Shown piece by piece: positions 33,656 to 42,463 of a DNA stretch of 48,813 nucleotides (within the stretch, counting starts at the first letter, position 1; each line of letters begins with the position of its first letter). The notes under the pieces were generated by a model. The model was not told the origin of the DNA, did not search any database, and worked only from the letters and a program-made list of their open reading frames with translations. This DNA comes from Roseococcus sp. (GTDB lineage: Bacteria > Pseudomonadota > Alphaproteobacteria > Acetobacterales > Acetobacteraceae). The stretch covers positions 1 through 48,813 of the forward strand of contig NZ_JAIEQY010000071.1 of NCBI RefSeq assembly GCF_019747315.1, read 5' to 3'. The translations under genes and the position numbers were made by a program.

Positions 33656-36235
33656 TCAGGCCTCGGGTGCGCCGCCTTCGGTCAGGCCGAGCGCGTTCAG
33701 CAAGGCCGCACGAGCGACGGGCTTGGAGAGATAGTCGTCCATGCCCGCCTCCATGCATTGCCGCTCATAGACGGGCCCGACTGCAGCGGTCAGGCCTATG
33801 ATCCGCGTCCCGCGGTTCGGGCTGTGCCCGGCGCGGATGTTGCGGGTGGCCTCCAGCCCGTCCATCACCGGCATCTGCATGTCCATCAGGATGACGTCAA
33901 AACGGCGCTCACTCAGTTGGGCCAGCGCGAGCGCGCCGTTCTCGGCCAGCGTCACGCCCACGCCCGCCTGCTCCAGCATCCGTGTCAGCACGAACTGATT
34001 GACCGGATTGTCCTCGACCACGAGGGCCTGCAGGCGGGTGCTGATCTCGCTCTCCGCCACGGGCTCGGGCTCGGGCCCTGGCGTGCGGGGCCGAAAGGCG
34101 TGCCGCAGTGCCTCGCGCAGCCGGGCCGGCATCGCGGGCTTCAGAAGCATGGCGTCGAATAGTCCAAAGGGCGGCGGGCCCTCCGCGCCTTCGCCCGCAC
34201 TGAGCAGGATCAGCCGGGGCTCGGCGCCACATTCGCCTCGAATCCTTTGGGCCAGCGGAAAGCCGCTTTCCGAGCGCAGGCGGCTGTCGATGATCACCGC
34301 GTCGAAGGGGCGGCCTTCGTCCCTGGCCTCGGCGATGCGGGCCAGGGCCAGCTCGGGGGTCTCAGCCTGGCTCGCTTCCATGCCGATGCCGCGCAACTGT
34401 CGCAGCATGATGCCGCGATTGATGGGCTGCGGCTCTACGACCAGGATGCGCCGGCCTCTCTCCGCCGGATCCGGCGCAGAGGCCAGCGGCGGCGCGGCGC
34501 GCGCGGCTACCGTGAAGCGGAAGACGCTGCCGCCGCCCGGGCGTGGCTCCGCCTCGATCCCGCCGCCCAGGATTTCCGCCAGCTTGCGCGAGATGGCCAA
34601 GCCGAGGCCAGTCCCCCCGAAGCGGCGACTGGTGGAGGCATCCGCCTGGGTGAAGCGCTCGAACAGCCTGGGAATCGTCGCTGGGTCGATGCCGATGCCG
34701 GTGTCGCTGACGGCGCAGGTCAGGCGCCAGCCGCCATCGGAGCCGTGCGGGGTGGCGGAAAGTGAAACGCGAATCCAGCCGTCATCGGTGAACTTTACGG
34801 CATTGCCGATCAGATTAAGCAGGATTTGCCGAAACCGCCCCGGGGCGCCGATGACGCGAGCCGGCACGCTCGGCTCGATCAGCCCGACCAGCTCGATATC
34901 CTTGACCGCGGCCCTGGGCGCGAAGAGCTCGATGATGTTGGTCACCTGCTCCTCGGGCGAGAAAATCTCGGACTCCAGCTCGATTTCGCCGGCCTCGAGC
35001 TTCGAGAAATCCAGCACGTCATTGAGCACAGTCATCAGGTGGTCGGCGGAGCTCTGGATCGTCTCCGCATAGCGGCGTTGCGTCTGGCTAAGGCGTGTTT
35101 CCATCAACAGGCCGCTCAAGCCGATCACCCCGTTCATCGGTGTGCGGATCTCATGGCTCATGGAGGCGAGGAACTCCTCCTTGGCCTTCGAGGCGCTGCG
35201 GGCCATTGCCTCGCTATTGGCCATGCGCTGGCCCTGCCGCAACAGGACCAGGAGCGCCGCTGCCGCGATGGCGGCCACGGCGATGCAGGCAAAAAGGAAG
35301 ATCTGGAATTGCTCGCGCACCGGCTCCAGCACGTCGCGACGGCTCTCGGCGACTTCGATCACGATCGGCACCTGCCGGCTGACCGCGAAGCTGGCAGTCA
35401 CCTGGCGACGATAAGCATCAAGCCCGGTGAAGGACCCTGCCTCGCGCCGGGGCAAAAAATCGCGGAAGAGCCAATTATCCGGAAGGGCCTGCCCGATGTC
35501 TTCGCCCATCCCATCACCCCGGGCCAGCATCACCCCGCCGAAGCCGTAGAGGCGGATGTCCATCCCGAAGGCCGTAGCCGGCAGGGCTGCGATCGCCGTC
35601 AAATATTCCGGGTTGATCAAGGCCACCGCGAACTCACCCCGGCTGTCTTCCGCCTCGGGCATGGGAAGGGCGAGTGGGACGGTCCAGCGGCTCCAGGGCC
35701 GCTGCATGCCGGGCGCGTCGAGAAGGCGGCCAGGCTGGGGCGGCAGCATGCGAAGGAGCGATACGGCGCCCTCGGCCCGAAGGCGCCGTAATTCGGCGAA
35801 CCAGGGGCTGTCCCCAAAGTTCTGGCCGCTCAGACGCTGCGGCACGGATTGCACCACCTGCCCGCGTCCGTTCAGGACCAGCACGGCGCGGAGTTGGGGC
35901 ATGTCCTAGATGAGGCTGACCAATTCGGGTGAAATGGCAAAGACTTCACCGCGCTGGGTGCGGGCGTAGACATCGGTCAGCACGAGGCTCACCGAGTCCA
36001 GTGTGCGGGAAACCTGGTCAGCCAGCCCGGTTGCGAGCGCCTGCGTCAGGCGCTCCGTATCCGTCACGGCGCGGGCCTCGCGACGTGAGGATTGCACGGT
36101 ATAGGCGATGGAAAGGACGAGAATGACCAGCAGCAAAGCGGCCATCACGACAATGCGGTAGCCGAAGAGACCACCCCAGCGAGGCATCAGCAATGGGGCA
36201 TCGGGCTTGGGCATGGGTGCCAGCTTCATCCGCAA
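33656..36235 (-). pseudogene. Hybrid sensor histidine kinase split by an in-frame amber codon
   Basis: One reading frame of 860 codons interrupted by TAG at 35906-35908. The first part (109 residues) carries a membrane span (VVMAALLLVILVLSIAYTV) and the start of a periplasmic sensor domain. The second (748 residues if it starts at the ATG 3 bp later) carries the rest of the sensor, a second span (FLFACIAVAAIAAAALLVLL), HisKA with H250 (SMSHEIRTPMNG), HATPase (NLIGNAVKFTD, DTGIGI), a degenerate receiver (ILVVEPQP, VIIDSRL) and a good receiver (VVEDNPVN, LMDMQMPVMDG). A single C-to-T change in a CAG codon would explain it. Restart at the ATG could give a kinase without its first membrane anchor. 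Confidence 0.8.
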
Positions 36236-36347
36236 ATATGCAAGTGAGGCCGCACGATGCGCGATCCTTCCGCCTCAGGCCAGACAGAAGGTGGGAAGCG
36301 CAGAACAGGGAAGGCCAGCGCCCAGCGTCCGCCAGGCGCTGAGGCCA

Positions 36348-37037
36348 TCAGTAATACCGGATGATGCCCGTCAGCACCCCCTGCACGGCGACCCGATCCG
36401 GGCCGAAAATCCGTGTTTCGTAGAGCTTGTTGGCAGGTTCCAGCGCGATGGAATTGCCGCGCCGCCGCAGTTTTTTCAGTGTCACTTCGATATTGTCGAT
36501 GAGGGCCACGATGATATCGCCACTATCCGCCGAATTTGTTCGCCGGATGAGCGCCTTGTCACCATCCAGGATACCGGCCTCGACCATGGAGTCACCGGCA
36601 ATCTCAAGCGCATAATACTCGCCAGCACCGAGCATGCTGGCCGGAACGTCGATCGCCTGGCCTTGATCGCGCAAGCCTTCGATCGGCGTACCGGCTGCGA
36701 TGCGGCCCAGCAGGGACAGTGTCACCACGCCGGGCTGCTCGCGCCGTGGCGGCTGGCCGAACTGGCCCTGGATGACGCTGGCGCCGGCATCCTTGCTCTC
36801 GGCGATGGGCGCGGAAACCGGGGTGCCGGGCAGCTTGACGATTTCCAGCGCGCGCGCCCGATGCGCGCGGCGTCGCAGGAAGCCCCGTTCCTCTAGGGCG
36901 CTGATCAGCCGATGGATGCCGGATTTCGACTTGAGGGCAAGGCCGACCTTCATCTCGTCAAAAGATGGAGAAAAGCCGGTCGCCTGAAGATGTTCATGGA
37001 TGAACATCAATAACTCATGTTGCTTGCGGGTCAGCAT
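36348..37037 (-). CDS. lexA: LexA repressor
   Basis: 229 residues. It represses SOS genes and cleaves itself when RecA filaments form. The N-terminal winged helix is [29 protein letters not shown] ... [16 protein letters not shown]. The cleavage site is A115-G116 (GRIAAGTP), and the catalytic pair is S150 (AGDSMVEAG) and K188 ([10 protein letters not shown]). A start 20 codons upstream is open, but the protein family begins at MLTRKQ. Two SOS boxes lie upstream, so it is autoregulated. A 7-bp-arm hairpin at 36316-36341 after the stop could terminate it. Confidence 0.95.
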   Translation of the reverse strand: MLTRKQHELLMFIHEHLQATGFSPSFDEMKVGLALKSKSGIHRLISALEERGFLRRRAHRARALEIVKLPGTPVSAPIAESKDAGASVIQGQFGQPPRREQPGVVTLSLLGRIAAGTPIEGLRDQGQAIDVPASMLGAGEYYALEIAGDSMVEAGILDGDKALIRRTNSADSGDIIVALIDNIEVTLKKLRRRGNSIALEPANKLYETRIFGPDRVAVQGVLTGIIRYY

Positions 37038-37091
37038 GCGAAACCAGCTTTCACGAAGGCGGACTGGCGGGAGGGCCGTCCGGAATGAGAC

Positions 37092-37130
37092 GAACAAATC
37101 AGAAACTCTTGATCTGTTCTAGAAAGGTTC
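37092..37130 (-). promoter_or_regulatory. Two LexA (SOS) boxes of the alphaproteobacterial type
   Basis: GTTC-TAGAAAG-GTTC at 37116-37130 is an exact GTTC-N7-GTTC box. At 37092-37106 the minus strand reads GTTT-N7-GTTC, one base short of the same motif. Both lie 55-93 bp upstream of the lexA ATG, fitting autorepression. Confidence 0.75.
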
Positions 37131-37423
37131 ACGTCGCGTCGTCAATCACTTTTCGTTCCATCATGTGCGCCGTCAACGGCACGCTGCCTCGGCCTGTTCT
37201 TCGTGTCGGGGAGGGCGCAAGTGCTTTGCCATCACCCCAGGATGGGGGAGGATGGGTGAGGATGGTCGAGGCCGCCGTGGCCAGCTTCTTGGCAGGCGGG
37301 ACTGAGGCTTCTTTGGCCTCGGCTTGGGTGGAGGTTTTGCGGTGTGAGCGTGATGGGTGGAGTCCTGCGGCATATCTCCGCATTGCCAGGCGGCTGTGCG
37401 CGCTCCGCGACTCGTCCTGCCGG
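37131..37423 (+). other. 293-bp gap before the folate cyclo-ligase gene; possible ncRNA locus
   Basis: No gene is supported here, although the cyclo-ligase frame stays open upstream. The stretch is rich in G runs and short inverted repeats (for example CACCC...GGGTG near 37233-37258 and TGCGG...CCGCA near 37368-37384). In many bacteria the 6S RNA gene lies directly upstream of this gene, and the segment CCTGCGGCATATCTC near 37366 recalls the 3' end of E. coli 6S RNA. A convincing closing stem was not found. Confidence 0.25.
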
Positions 37424-37972
37424 ATGAATGCGCTTGATCTCGAGAAGACTGCGCTTCGGCGGCACTGCCTCGCCTCCCGCCGTGCCGTGGCTGGCGCCGG
37501 GGAAGCCCTGCGGGAGGTCCTCCTGCGGGAGGTTCCGCCACCGCCGGCTTCGGTGATCGGGGGGTTCTGGCCGATGGGCAGCGAGATCGACACGCGCCCC
37601 TTGCTGGAAGCCCTCCTGGCCCGCGGGCATGTGATCGCCTTGCCGGTCACGCCTCCGCGCGGCAATCCCCTGACCTTCCGCCCCTGGTCGCCAGGCATGA
37701 TCATGGCGCGCGGGCCCATGGGGACGCAGCATCCGGCTGCCGGCCCCCCGATCACGCCCGATTGGCTCATTATTCCGCTGCTGGCCTTCGACCGTTCGGG
37801 CGCGCGGCTGGGTTACGGCGGGGGGTATTACGACCGAACCCTCGCCCTGCTACGCGAGGCCGTGGCCATCGGTGTGGCCTATGCCGCGCAGGAGATCCCC
37901 GAAGTGCCAACCGGCCCGCATGATGTCCGCCTCCATGCCATCGCGACGGAGCAGGGGTTGATCCGGGCGTGA
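37424..37972 (+). CDS. 5-formyltetrahydrofolate cyclo-ligase
   Basis: 182 residues, normal for the family. It turns 5-formyl-THF into 5,10-methenyl-THF with ATP. The N terminus MNALDLEKTALRRHCLASRRAV carries the ATP-site arginines. FWPMGSEIDTRPLLEALLARGHVIALPV and LLAFDRSGARLGYGGGYYDRTLA are the family signatures. The start is chosen because the family begins with this K-x-x-LR segment; the frame is open for another 113 codons with no family match. It overlaps the following phosphoesterase gene by GTGA. Confidence 0.9.
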   Translation: MNALDLEKTALRRHCLASRRAVAGAGEALREVLLREVPPPPASVIGGFWPMGSEIDTRPLLEALLARGHVIALPVTPPRGNPLTFRPWSPGMIMARGPMGTQHPAAGPPITPDWLIIPLLAFDRSGARLGYGGGYYDRTLALLREAVAIGVAYAAQEIPEVPTGPHDVRLHAIATEQGLIRA

Positions 37973-38787
37973 GGATCCTCTTCCTCGGCGATATCGTGGG
38001 CCGTTCCGGGCGCGATGCCCTGTGCCAGCGCTTGCCGGGACTGCGCGAACAACTCGACCTGGACCTTGTCGTGGTCAATGGCGAGAACGCTTCGCATGGC
38101 TTCGGCCTGGCCCCTGACATGGCGAGGGCCTTTTTCGCCGCCGGCACGGATGTCATCTCCCTGGGCAACCATGCCTGGGATCGTCGGGAAATCATCCCCT
38201 ATCTGGGGGAGGAAAGGCGGATCATCCGTCCGGCGAATTTCCCGCCGGGCACGCCTGGTTCCGGTGCCGTGGTCGTGGACGTCAGGGGGGGGCGGAAGGC
38301 GCTGGTGATGAACGTCATGGGCCGGCTCTTCATGGACCCGCTGGATGATCCCTTTCGCGCTGTCCAGTTTGAGTTGCAGCGCCATACGCTAGGCCGTTCC
38401 ATCCAGGCCGCCATCATCGATGTGCATGCCGAGGCGAGCAGCGAGAAGCAGTCCTTCGGCCACAGCTTCGACGGGATGGCGAGCCTGATCATCGGTACTC
38501 ACACCCATGTGCCCACGGCCGATCACCAGATCCTGCCTGGCGGCACGGCCTATCAGACCGATGCCGGCATGTGCGGCGACTACGACAGTGTCATCGGGAT
38601 GCAGAAGGGCGGTGCCGCCATGCGCTTCTGGAAGAAGATGCCGGGCGAAAAGCTGGCGCCAGCCGATGGCGACGCCACCCTCTGCGGCCTCTACGTCGAG
38701 ACGGATGATGCGACGGGGCTTGCCCTGCGCGTGTCCCCCCTACGCCTCGGTGGCCGGCTCAGCCAGGTCATGCCGGAGGTGGTTTAG
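37969..38787 (+). CDS. YmdB/TIGR00282-family metallophosphoesterase
   Basis: 272 residues from a GTG that overlaps the upstream stop. MRILFLGDIVGRSGRDAL, VVVNGENASHGFGL, SLGNHAWDRREI and GTHTHVPTADHQIL supply the D, N and H ligands of the dinuclear metal site. The family hydrolyses cyclic nucleotides or related phosphodiesters (B. subtilis YmdB affects biofilm and motility decisions). Its pairing with the folate cyclo-ligase gene recurs in alphaproteobacteria. The precise substrate is not readable. Confidence 0.88.
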   Translation: MRILFLGDIVGRSGRDALCQRLPGLREQLDLDLVVVNGENASHGFGLAPDMARAFFAAGTDVISLGNHAWDRREIIPYLGEERRIIRPANFPPGTPGSGAVVVDVRGGRKALVMNVMGRLFMDPLDDPFRAVQFELQRHTLGRSIQAAIIDVHAEASSEKQSFGHSFDGMASLIIGTHTHVPTADHQILPGGTAYQTDAGMCGDYDSVIGMQKGGAAMRFWKKMPGEKLAPADGDATLCGLYVETDDATGLALRVSPLRLGGRLSQVMPEVV

Positions 38788-38944
38788 CGACCGGCGGCCT
38801 GTGGGACACCTCTCGGCGCCGGCTGCCTTGGGGCATGGAGGATGACCTTGCCGCCGCGCCCGATGCCGGGCGCGTCGCCTGCCTGGATTTCATGCCTGAC
38901 TGACGCGCCGCTTTGCTGCGTCGGCGTGCATCAGGGCCGATCCG
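38788..38944. other. 157-bp gap with no recognisable gene
   Basis: No ribosome site, start or convincing hairpin pair was seen between the phosphoesterase stop and the DUF4345-like remnant. It may be leader or spacer for the latter. Confidence 0.4.
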
Positions 38945-39510
38945 ATGGTGACTCTGCATCCGCCTGGCCCCTCCGCGCGTCATGCTGGCATGCTGAGCCT
39001 CGCCATCCGTCTTGCCTGCCTGGTTCCCACCCTCGCCGGGGCGCCGGGGCGTTGCTGGGTGTGTCCGCGTTGGGCGAGGCAGGCGGCCCGGCCACAGGCA
39101 GCCACCTGCGCTACCTCTCGGGCCTGCTGATGGGCATGGGGGTTTGCGCCTCCTGGTGTGCCGGGGATTTGCGGCGGCGCGGCGGGGCCTTCACGGCGCT
39201 GTGCGCGATCTTTGTTCTGGGCGGCGCGGCGAGGGCATGGGGCTTGGTGATGGAGGGCGTTCCGCCTTGGCCGCATCGGGCGGCTCTCGGGATGGAGTTG
39301 GGCGTGGTGCCGACGCTGTGGCTGGTCGTGCGGAGGGCGCATGGAAAGCGCGCCTGGGTTTGGTGTTGGTGGCTTGGCTGCTGGCAGCGGCAGGACCCGG
39401 CCGCGGCGTGGGAAAGCGCGGCGGGCAGCTGGGCCTGCTCGAGGTGCAGCGCTGACGGCGTGCCTGCTTCCCAAACGCGTCGTGCCGCGCGACACATGCG
39501 GCATGGATGA
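38945..39510 (+). pseudogene. DUF4345-like membrane protein, frameshifted
   Basis: The first part lies in the frame of 38945 (MLSLAIRLACLVPTLAGAPG, from 38990). The rest, LLGVSALGEAGGPATGSHLRYLSGLLMGMG ... [37 protein letters not shown], is in the frame that ends at 39510. Joined, they match the DUF4345 pattern of four membrane helices. The shift falls in the G run near 39047-39053, where one extra G would restore the frame. After VVRRAHGKR the frame runs on as an unlikely Trp-rich tail into thiE, so the 3' end may be disturbed too. A base-call error in the G run is the alternative. Confidence 0.6.
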
Positions 39511-40138
39511 CCCTTGCCGCCTCTACCTCATCACGCCGCCGGTCCTTCCGCCGGGATTCGGGGATCAGCTCGCTGCCGCCCTCGATGCGGGCGACGTCGC
39601 CTCCCTGCAGCTCCGGCTGAAGGACGCGCCGCGCGATGAGGTGAAGCGTGCCATCGCGCGGCTCATGCCGATCGCGCAGGCGCGGGACGTGGCCTTCCTG
39701 CTGAATGACGACGCGCCGCTGGCCGCCGAGATGGGCTGCGATGGCGTGCATCTGGGCCAGTCCGATGGCGATCATGCGGGCGCGCGGATGCTGCTCTCCG
39801 GGAAAATCCTCGGTATCACCTGCCATGCATCCCGCCACCTGGCGATGACCGCGGGCGAGATGGGTGCCGATTATGTGGCCTTCGGCGCCTTTTTCCCGAC
39901 GAGGACGAAGGAGACGCAGCATGTGGCTGGCGTTGATCTTCTCGAATGGTGGAGCGAATTGATGGAGGTGCCTTCGGTCGCCATCGGCGGCATCACGGCG
40001 GAGAATTGCGCACCACTGGTCCGTGCGGGCGCGGATTTTCTGGCGGTGGTGGGCGCCGTGTGGAACCATCCGGAAGGTCCTGGCGCCGGCGTGCGGCAAA
40101 TGAACCAGGCCATCCGGGAGGCGCCCCATGGAGCTTGA
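39503..40138 (+). CDS. thiE: Thiamine-phosphate synthase
   Basis: 211 residues, standard length. It joins HMP-pyrophosphate and thiazole phosphate to thiamine phosphate. CRLYLITPP opens the TIM barrel; [32 protein letters not shown] and GITCHAS bind the pyrophosphate and magnesium; [16 protein letters not shown] and [25 protein letters not shown] close the site. The first helix is slightly atypical (RLKD in place of the common R-x-K). No other thiamine gene or TPP riboswitch is visible nearby. It ends 5 bp before the PhzF-like gene, next to a short tandem repeat. Confidence 0.87.
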   Translation: MDDPCRLYLITPPVLPPGFGDQLAAALDAGDVASLQLRLKDAPRDEVKRAIARLMPIAQARDVAFLLNDDAPLAAEMGCDGVHLGQSDGDHAGARMLLSGKILGITCHASRHLAMTAGEMGADYVAFGAFFPTRTKETQHVAGVDLLEWWSELMEVPSVAIGGITAENCAPLVRAGADFLAVVGAVWNHPEGPGAGVRQMNQAIREAPHGA

Positions 40139-40154
40139 ATGTGATGGAGCTTGA
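40128..40154 (+). repeat. 16-bp-period tandem duplication at the thiE/PhzF junction
   Basis: ATGGAGCTTGA occurs at 40128-40138 and again at 40144-40154. The first copy encodes the last residues and stop of thiE, the second the start of the PhzF-like protein, in different frames. This looks like a small local duplication that shaped both gene ends. Confidence 0.7.
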
Positions 40155-41031
40155 GTTCGAAACCTGCGACGTTTTCACCGCCACCCGCTTCGGCGGCAAC
40201 CCTCTGGCCCTGGTCTATGGCGCCGATGGTCTGGAGACCGGGGCCCTTCAGGCCCTTGCGCGCGAGTTCAACCTCTCGGAAACCGTCTTCATCCTTCCGC
40301 CGGAGCGTGAGCCCGCCGACGTGGCGCTCCGCATCTTCACGCCAGGGCTGGAGTTGCCCTTCGCCGGCCATCCCAATGTCGGGGCGGCGGTCATGATCGC
40401 GCGTCGCATCGGGCATGTGGGTGACCAGTTGGTGCTGGAGCAGCCGGCCGGCCATGTCACGGCCTGGCTGACGCGCGGGGCGGGCGGCCTGCCCATGGCA
40501 GCCGAAGTCGAAGCCCCGCGTGTGCTGACCATCGGCGCGACGCTCGACCGCGCTGCCATTGCTGCCTGCGCCGCCCTGCCCGAGAGCGCGATCCATGTGA
40601 ACGCCCATCCGCCGCTGATCGCCGGCTGTGGCGTGCCCTTCGCGATTGCCGAGGTGGAGGATGTCGATCAACTCGCTGCTGCTACGCCTGATATCCTGGC
40701 CATGCGCAAATGCTTCGGCCCTTTGGCGAGCCCGCCGGTCGGGCTGCTGCTGCATACACCGCTTGGCGTAGGGCGCCGGCGTGCGCGCATGTTCGCGCCG
40801 CTGAACGGCGTGGTAGAGGACCCGGCGACGGGCGGCGCCAATGTGGCGCTGGCCGGGCTGCTGCTGCACCTGGCCGGCGGCTCGACCCTCGCGCTCGAGG
40901 TAGAGCAGGGCGGTGAAATGGGGCGGCCAAGCCTGCTTGTCCTCGCCGCGCGCCGCGAGCCGGACGGCGCGATCCGCGTGCGGGTGGGTGGGGGTGTGGT
41001 GCCGGTGTCACGCGGTGTGATCAGTCTTTGA
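40144..41031 (+). CDS. PhzF-family isomerase/epimerase
   Basis: 295 residues. CDVFTATRFGGNPLALV, FNLSETVFILPP (catalytic glutamate), LRIFTPGLELPFAGHPNVGAAVM and VVEDPATGGANVALAGLLL are the family motifs, in the usual two-lobed arrangement. Family members isomerise or epimerise small metabolites, as PhzF does in phenazine synthesis; there are no phenazine genes here. The ATG at 40144 is preferred over a GTG one codon upstream. It overlaps the FkbM gene by TGATG. Confidence 0.87.
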   Translation: MELEFETCDVFTATRFGGNPLALVYGADGLETGALQALAREFNLSETVFILPPEREPADVALRIFTPGLELPFAGHPNVGAAVMIARRIGHVGDQLVLEQPAGHVTAWLTRGAGGLPMAAEVEAPRVLTIGATLDRAAIAACAALPESAIHVNAHPPLIAGCGVPFAIAEVEDVDQLAAATPDILAMRKCFGPLASPPVGLLLHTPLGVGRRRARMFAPLNGVVEDPATGGANVALAGLLLHLAGGSTLALEVEQGGEMGRPSLLVLAARREPDGAIRVRVGGGVVPVSRGVISL

Positions 41032-41762
41032 TGGAGGAGTTGGACTTCTTTCGCGCGCTGCACAGGCCGGGTGAGTTGCTGGACATCGGCGCGCATGACG
41101 GTCTGCTGACCCTTCCACTGGCTCGGCTGCCAGGCGCCCAGGTGCACGGTTTCGAGCCCTTGCCCAGCGCCATGGCGCGGCTGCGCGCAGCGCTTGTGGC
41201 GCAGTATGGTGAAATCCCCGCGCATGTGACCCTGCATGCCGCGGCGCTGGGCGCCACGGCTGGAGAAGCGCTGCTGACCATGCCCGTGCTGGATGGCGTG
41301 GCGCAGGAGCAATGGGCCAGTATCTCCAAGGATTACGCCGAGCATCACAGCGTGACGACTGAGGCTTATCGGGTGCCGATGGTCGCGCTCGATAGCCTGG
41401 ATCTACGGCAGGTGACGGCGATCAAGCTCGACGCCGAGGGGGCCGAGCAGGAAGTGCTGGAAGGGGCGCGGCAGACGCTCACGCGCTGCCGCCCGGTGCT
41501 GTCGGTGGAAATTGAAGAGCGCCATCGTCTCGGCAGCACGCGGGATGTTCCGGCACTGCTGGCGGGGCTCGGCTATGCCGGATTCTACTGGCACGCGGGC
41601 GCGCTGCATCCGCTTGCCAGTTTCAACGCCGCCACCATGCAGGTGGCGAGCCCTGACCCCGCGGTTTTTGCGGCGTCGGAGCCATACATCTTCACGTTCT
41701 TTTTCCTGCCGGTCGAATCGGCCGACCGTGACTCACGGCGCATCGCTTCAGCTCGGTCTTGA
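41031..41762 (+). CDS. FkbM-family methyltransferase
   Basis: 243 residues. GELLDIGAHDGLLTLPLARLPGAQVHGFEPLP is the SAM-binding motif I region, and VTAIKLDAEGAEQEVLEGARQTL is the FkbM signature. Such enzymes O-methylate sugars or polyketides; it could decorate a glycan, but it lies 7 kb away from the polysaccharide locus. It overlaps the PhzF-like gene (TGATG). A perfect 10-bp hairpin covers its stop codon. Confidence 0.85.
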   Translation: MEELDFFRALHRPGELLDIGAHDGLLTLPLARLPGAQVHGFEPLPSAMARLRAALVAQYGEIPAHVTLHAAALGATAGEALLTMPVLDGVAQEQWASISKDYAEHHSVTTEAYRVPMVALDSLDLRQVTAIKLDAEGAEQEVLEGARQTLTRCRPVLSVEIEERHRLGSTRDVPALLAGLGYAGFYWHAGALHPLASFNAATMQVASPDPAVFAASEPYIFTFFFLPVESADRDSRRIASARS

Positions 41763-41770
41763 GCTGAAGC
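41745..41770. terminator. Perfect hairpin over the FkbM stop codon
   Basis: Arms GCTTCAGCTC (41745-41754) and GAGCTGAAGC (41761-41770) with a 6-base loop form a 10-bp stem. It lies between two convergent genes and could stop transcription from both sides; a T tract is absent. Confidence 0.6.
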
Positions 41771-41796
41771 GTGGATCGCCGCTTGGGTGGTTACCG

Positions 41797-42243
41797 TCAG
41801 CGCGCCCGGTAGGGGCGGTGGCAATCGCCGCAGGCTGCGCCTGTGGCCTGCACGGCCGCCTGGAAATTCGCGACATTGCCGGAGGCAGCGGCCTCACGCA
41901 GCGCCGTCAGGCGCGGACCCATCGCGGTCAGCGCGGCGTCAAAGCCGGCGCGGTCGGTCCAGATCGCAGGCAGGGCGCGCGTATCGAGGCCCGCGGCGCC
42001 TTGCTGCGTGCCGGCCGGGAAGCGGGGGCCGACGGTCGCGAACCAGGCCTGGATGGCTGCAATGCGCTGCACCGTTTCACGCGGGTCGCCGCCCGCGCGG
42101 GCCACGCCGGCAACGGCGGTCATGTTTTCGCCCGCAGCCTTGAAGCCCTCTCGGCGTTCCGTCACCACGGCGCCGAGGTTGGTCTGCGCGATCGCGCCAC
42201 CCATCATCGCCACCAGTCCAAGCCCAGCCAACCAAAGCTTCAT
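41797..42243 (-). CDS. Cytochrome c' (class II c-type cytochrome)
   Basis: 148 residues. A Sec signal ends in AIAQ. The mature part is a four-helix-type sequence (TERREGFKAAGENMTAVAGV ... NFQAAVQATGAACGDCH) with one haem site, CGDCH at residues 138-142, close to the C terminus, as in cytochrome c'. The family binds NO and may protect against nitrosative stress. The ATG has AGGAG upstream. It is a single-gene unit, convergent with FkbM. Confidence 0.87.
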   Translation of the reverse strand: MKLWLAGLGLVAMMGGAIAQTNLGAVVTERREGFKAAGENMTAVAGVARAGGDPRETVQRIAAIQAWFATVGPRFPAGTQQGAAGLDTRALPAIWTDRAGFDAALTAMGPRLTALREAAASGNVANFQAAVQATGAACGDCHRPYRAR

Positions 42244-42308
42244 GCGATCTCTCCTCGCGGGTGCCGGGGGGATGTCCTTCCGGCCTTGTCATTCTTCCAT
42301 GGTCTGTC

Positions 42309-42337
42309 TTGCCGAGGAAGCGTCATGCGGCTAATAC
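42309..42337 (+). promoter_or_regulatory. Sigma-70-type promoter for tRNA-Pro
   Basis: TTGCCG (42309-42314) and TAATAC (42332-42337) are separated by exactly 17 bp. The predicted start, near 42344, is about 9 bp before the mature tRNA. Confidence 0.6.
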
Positions 42338-42352
42338 CCCCTCCACAGGCGT

Positions 42353-42429
42353 CGGAGTGTAGCTCAGCCTGGTAGAGCACCGTGTTCGGGACGCGGGGGC
42401 CGGAGGTTCGAATCCTCTCACTCCGACCA
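42353..42429 (+). tRNA. tRNA-Pro, anticodon CGG
   Basis: 77 bases with encoded CCA. The acceptor arms CGGAGTG/CACTCCG pair fully. The D arm is TAGCTCAGCCTGGTAGAGCA, the anticodon stem CCGTG/CGCGG encloses TTCGGGA (anticodon CGG), and the T arm GAGGTTCGAATCCTC is canonical. It reads CCG proline codons, which should be frequent in this GC-rich genome. Confidence 0.95.
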
Positions 42430-42463
42430 ATTCTGCCAGCCTCTTGCGCCGCGGTGAAGCACT

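Noticed and set aside
39012-39455. A separate 147-codon gene in the DUF4345 region
   Set aside because: Its translation is Gly/Arg-rich without family resemblance, while the other two frames together give a DUF4345-like protein. Its last 35 residues look hydrophobic, so a small contribution to the broken gene's end cannot be fully excluded.
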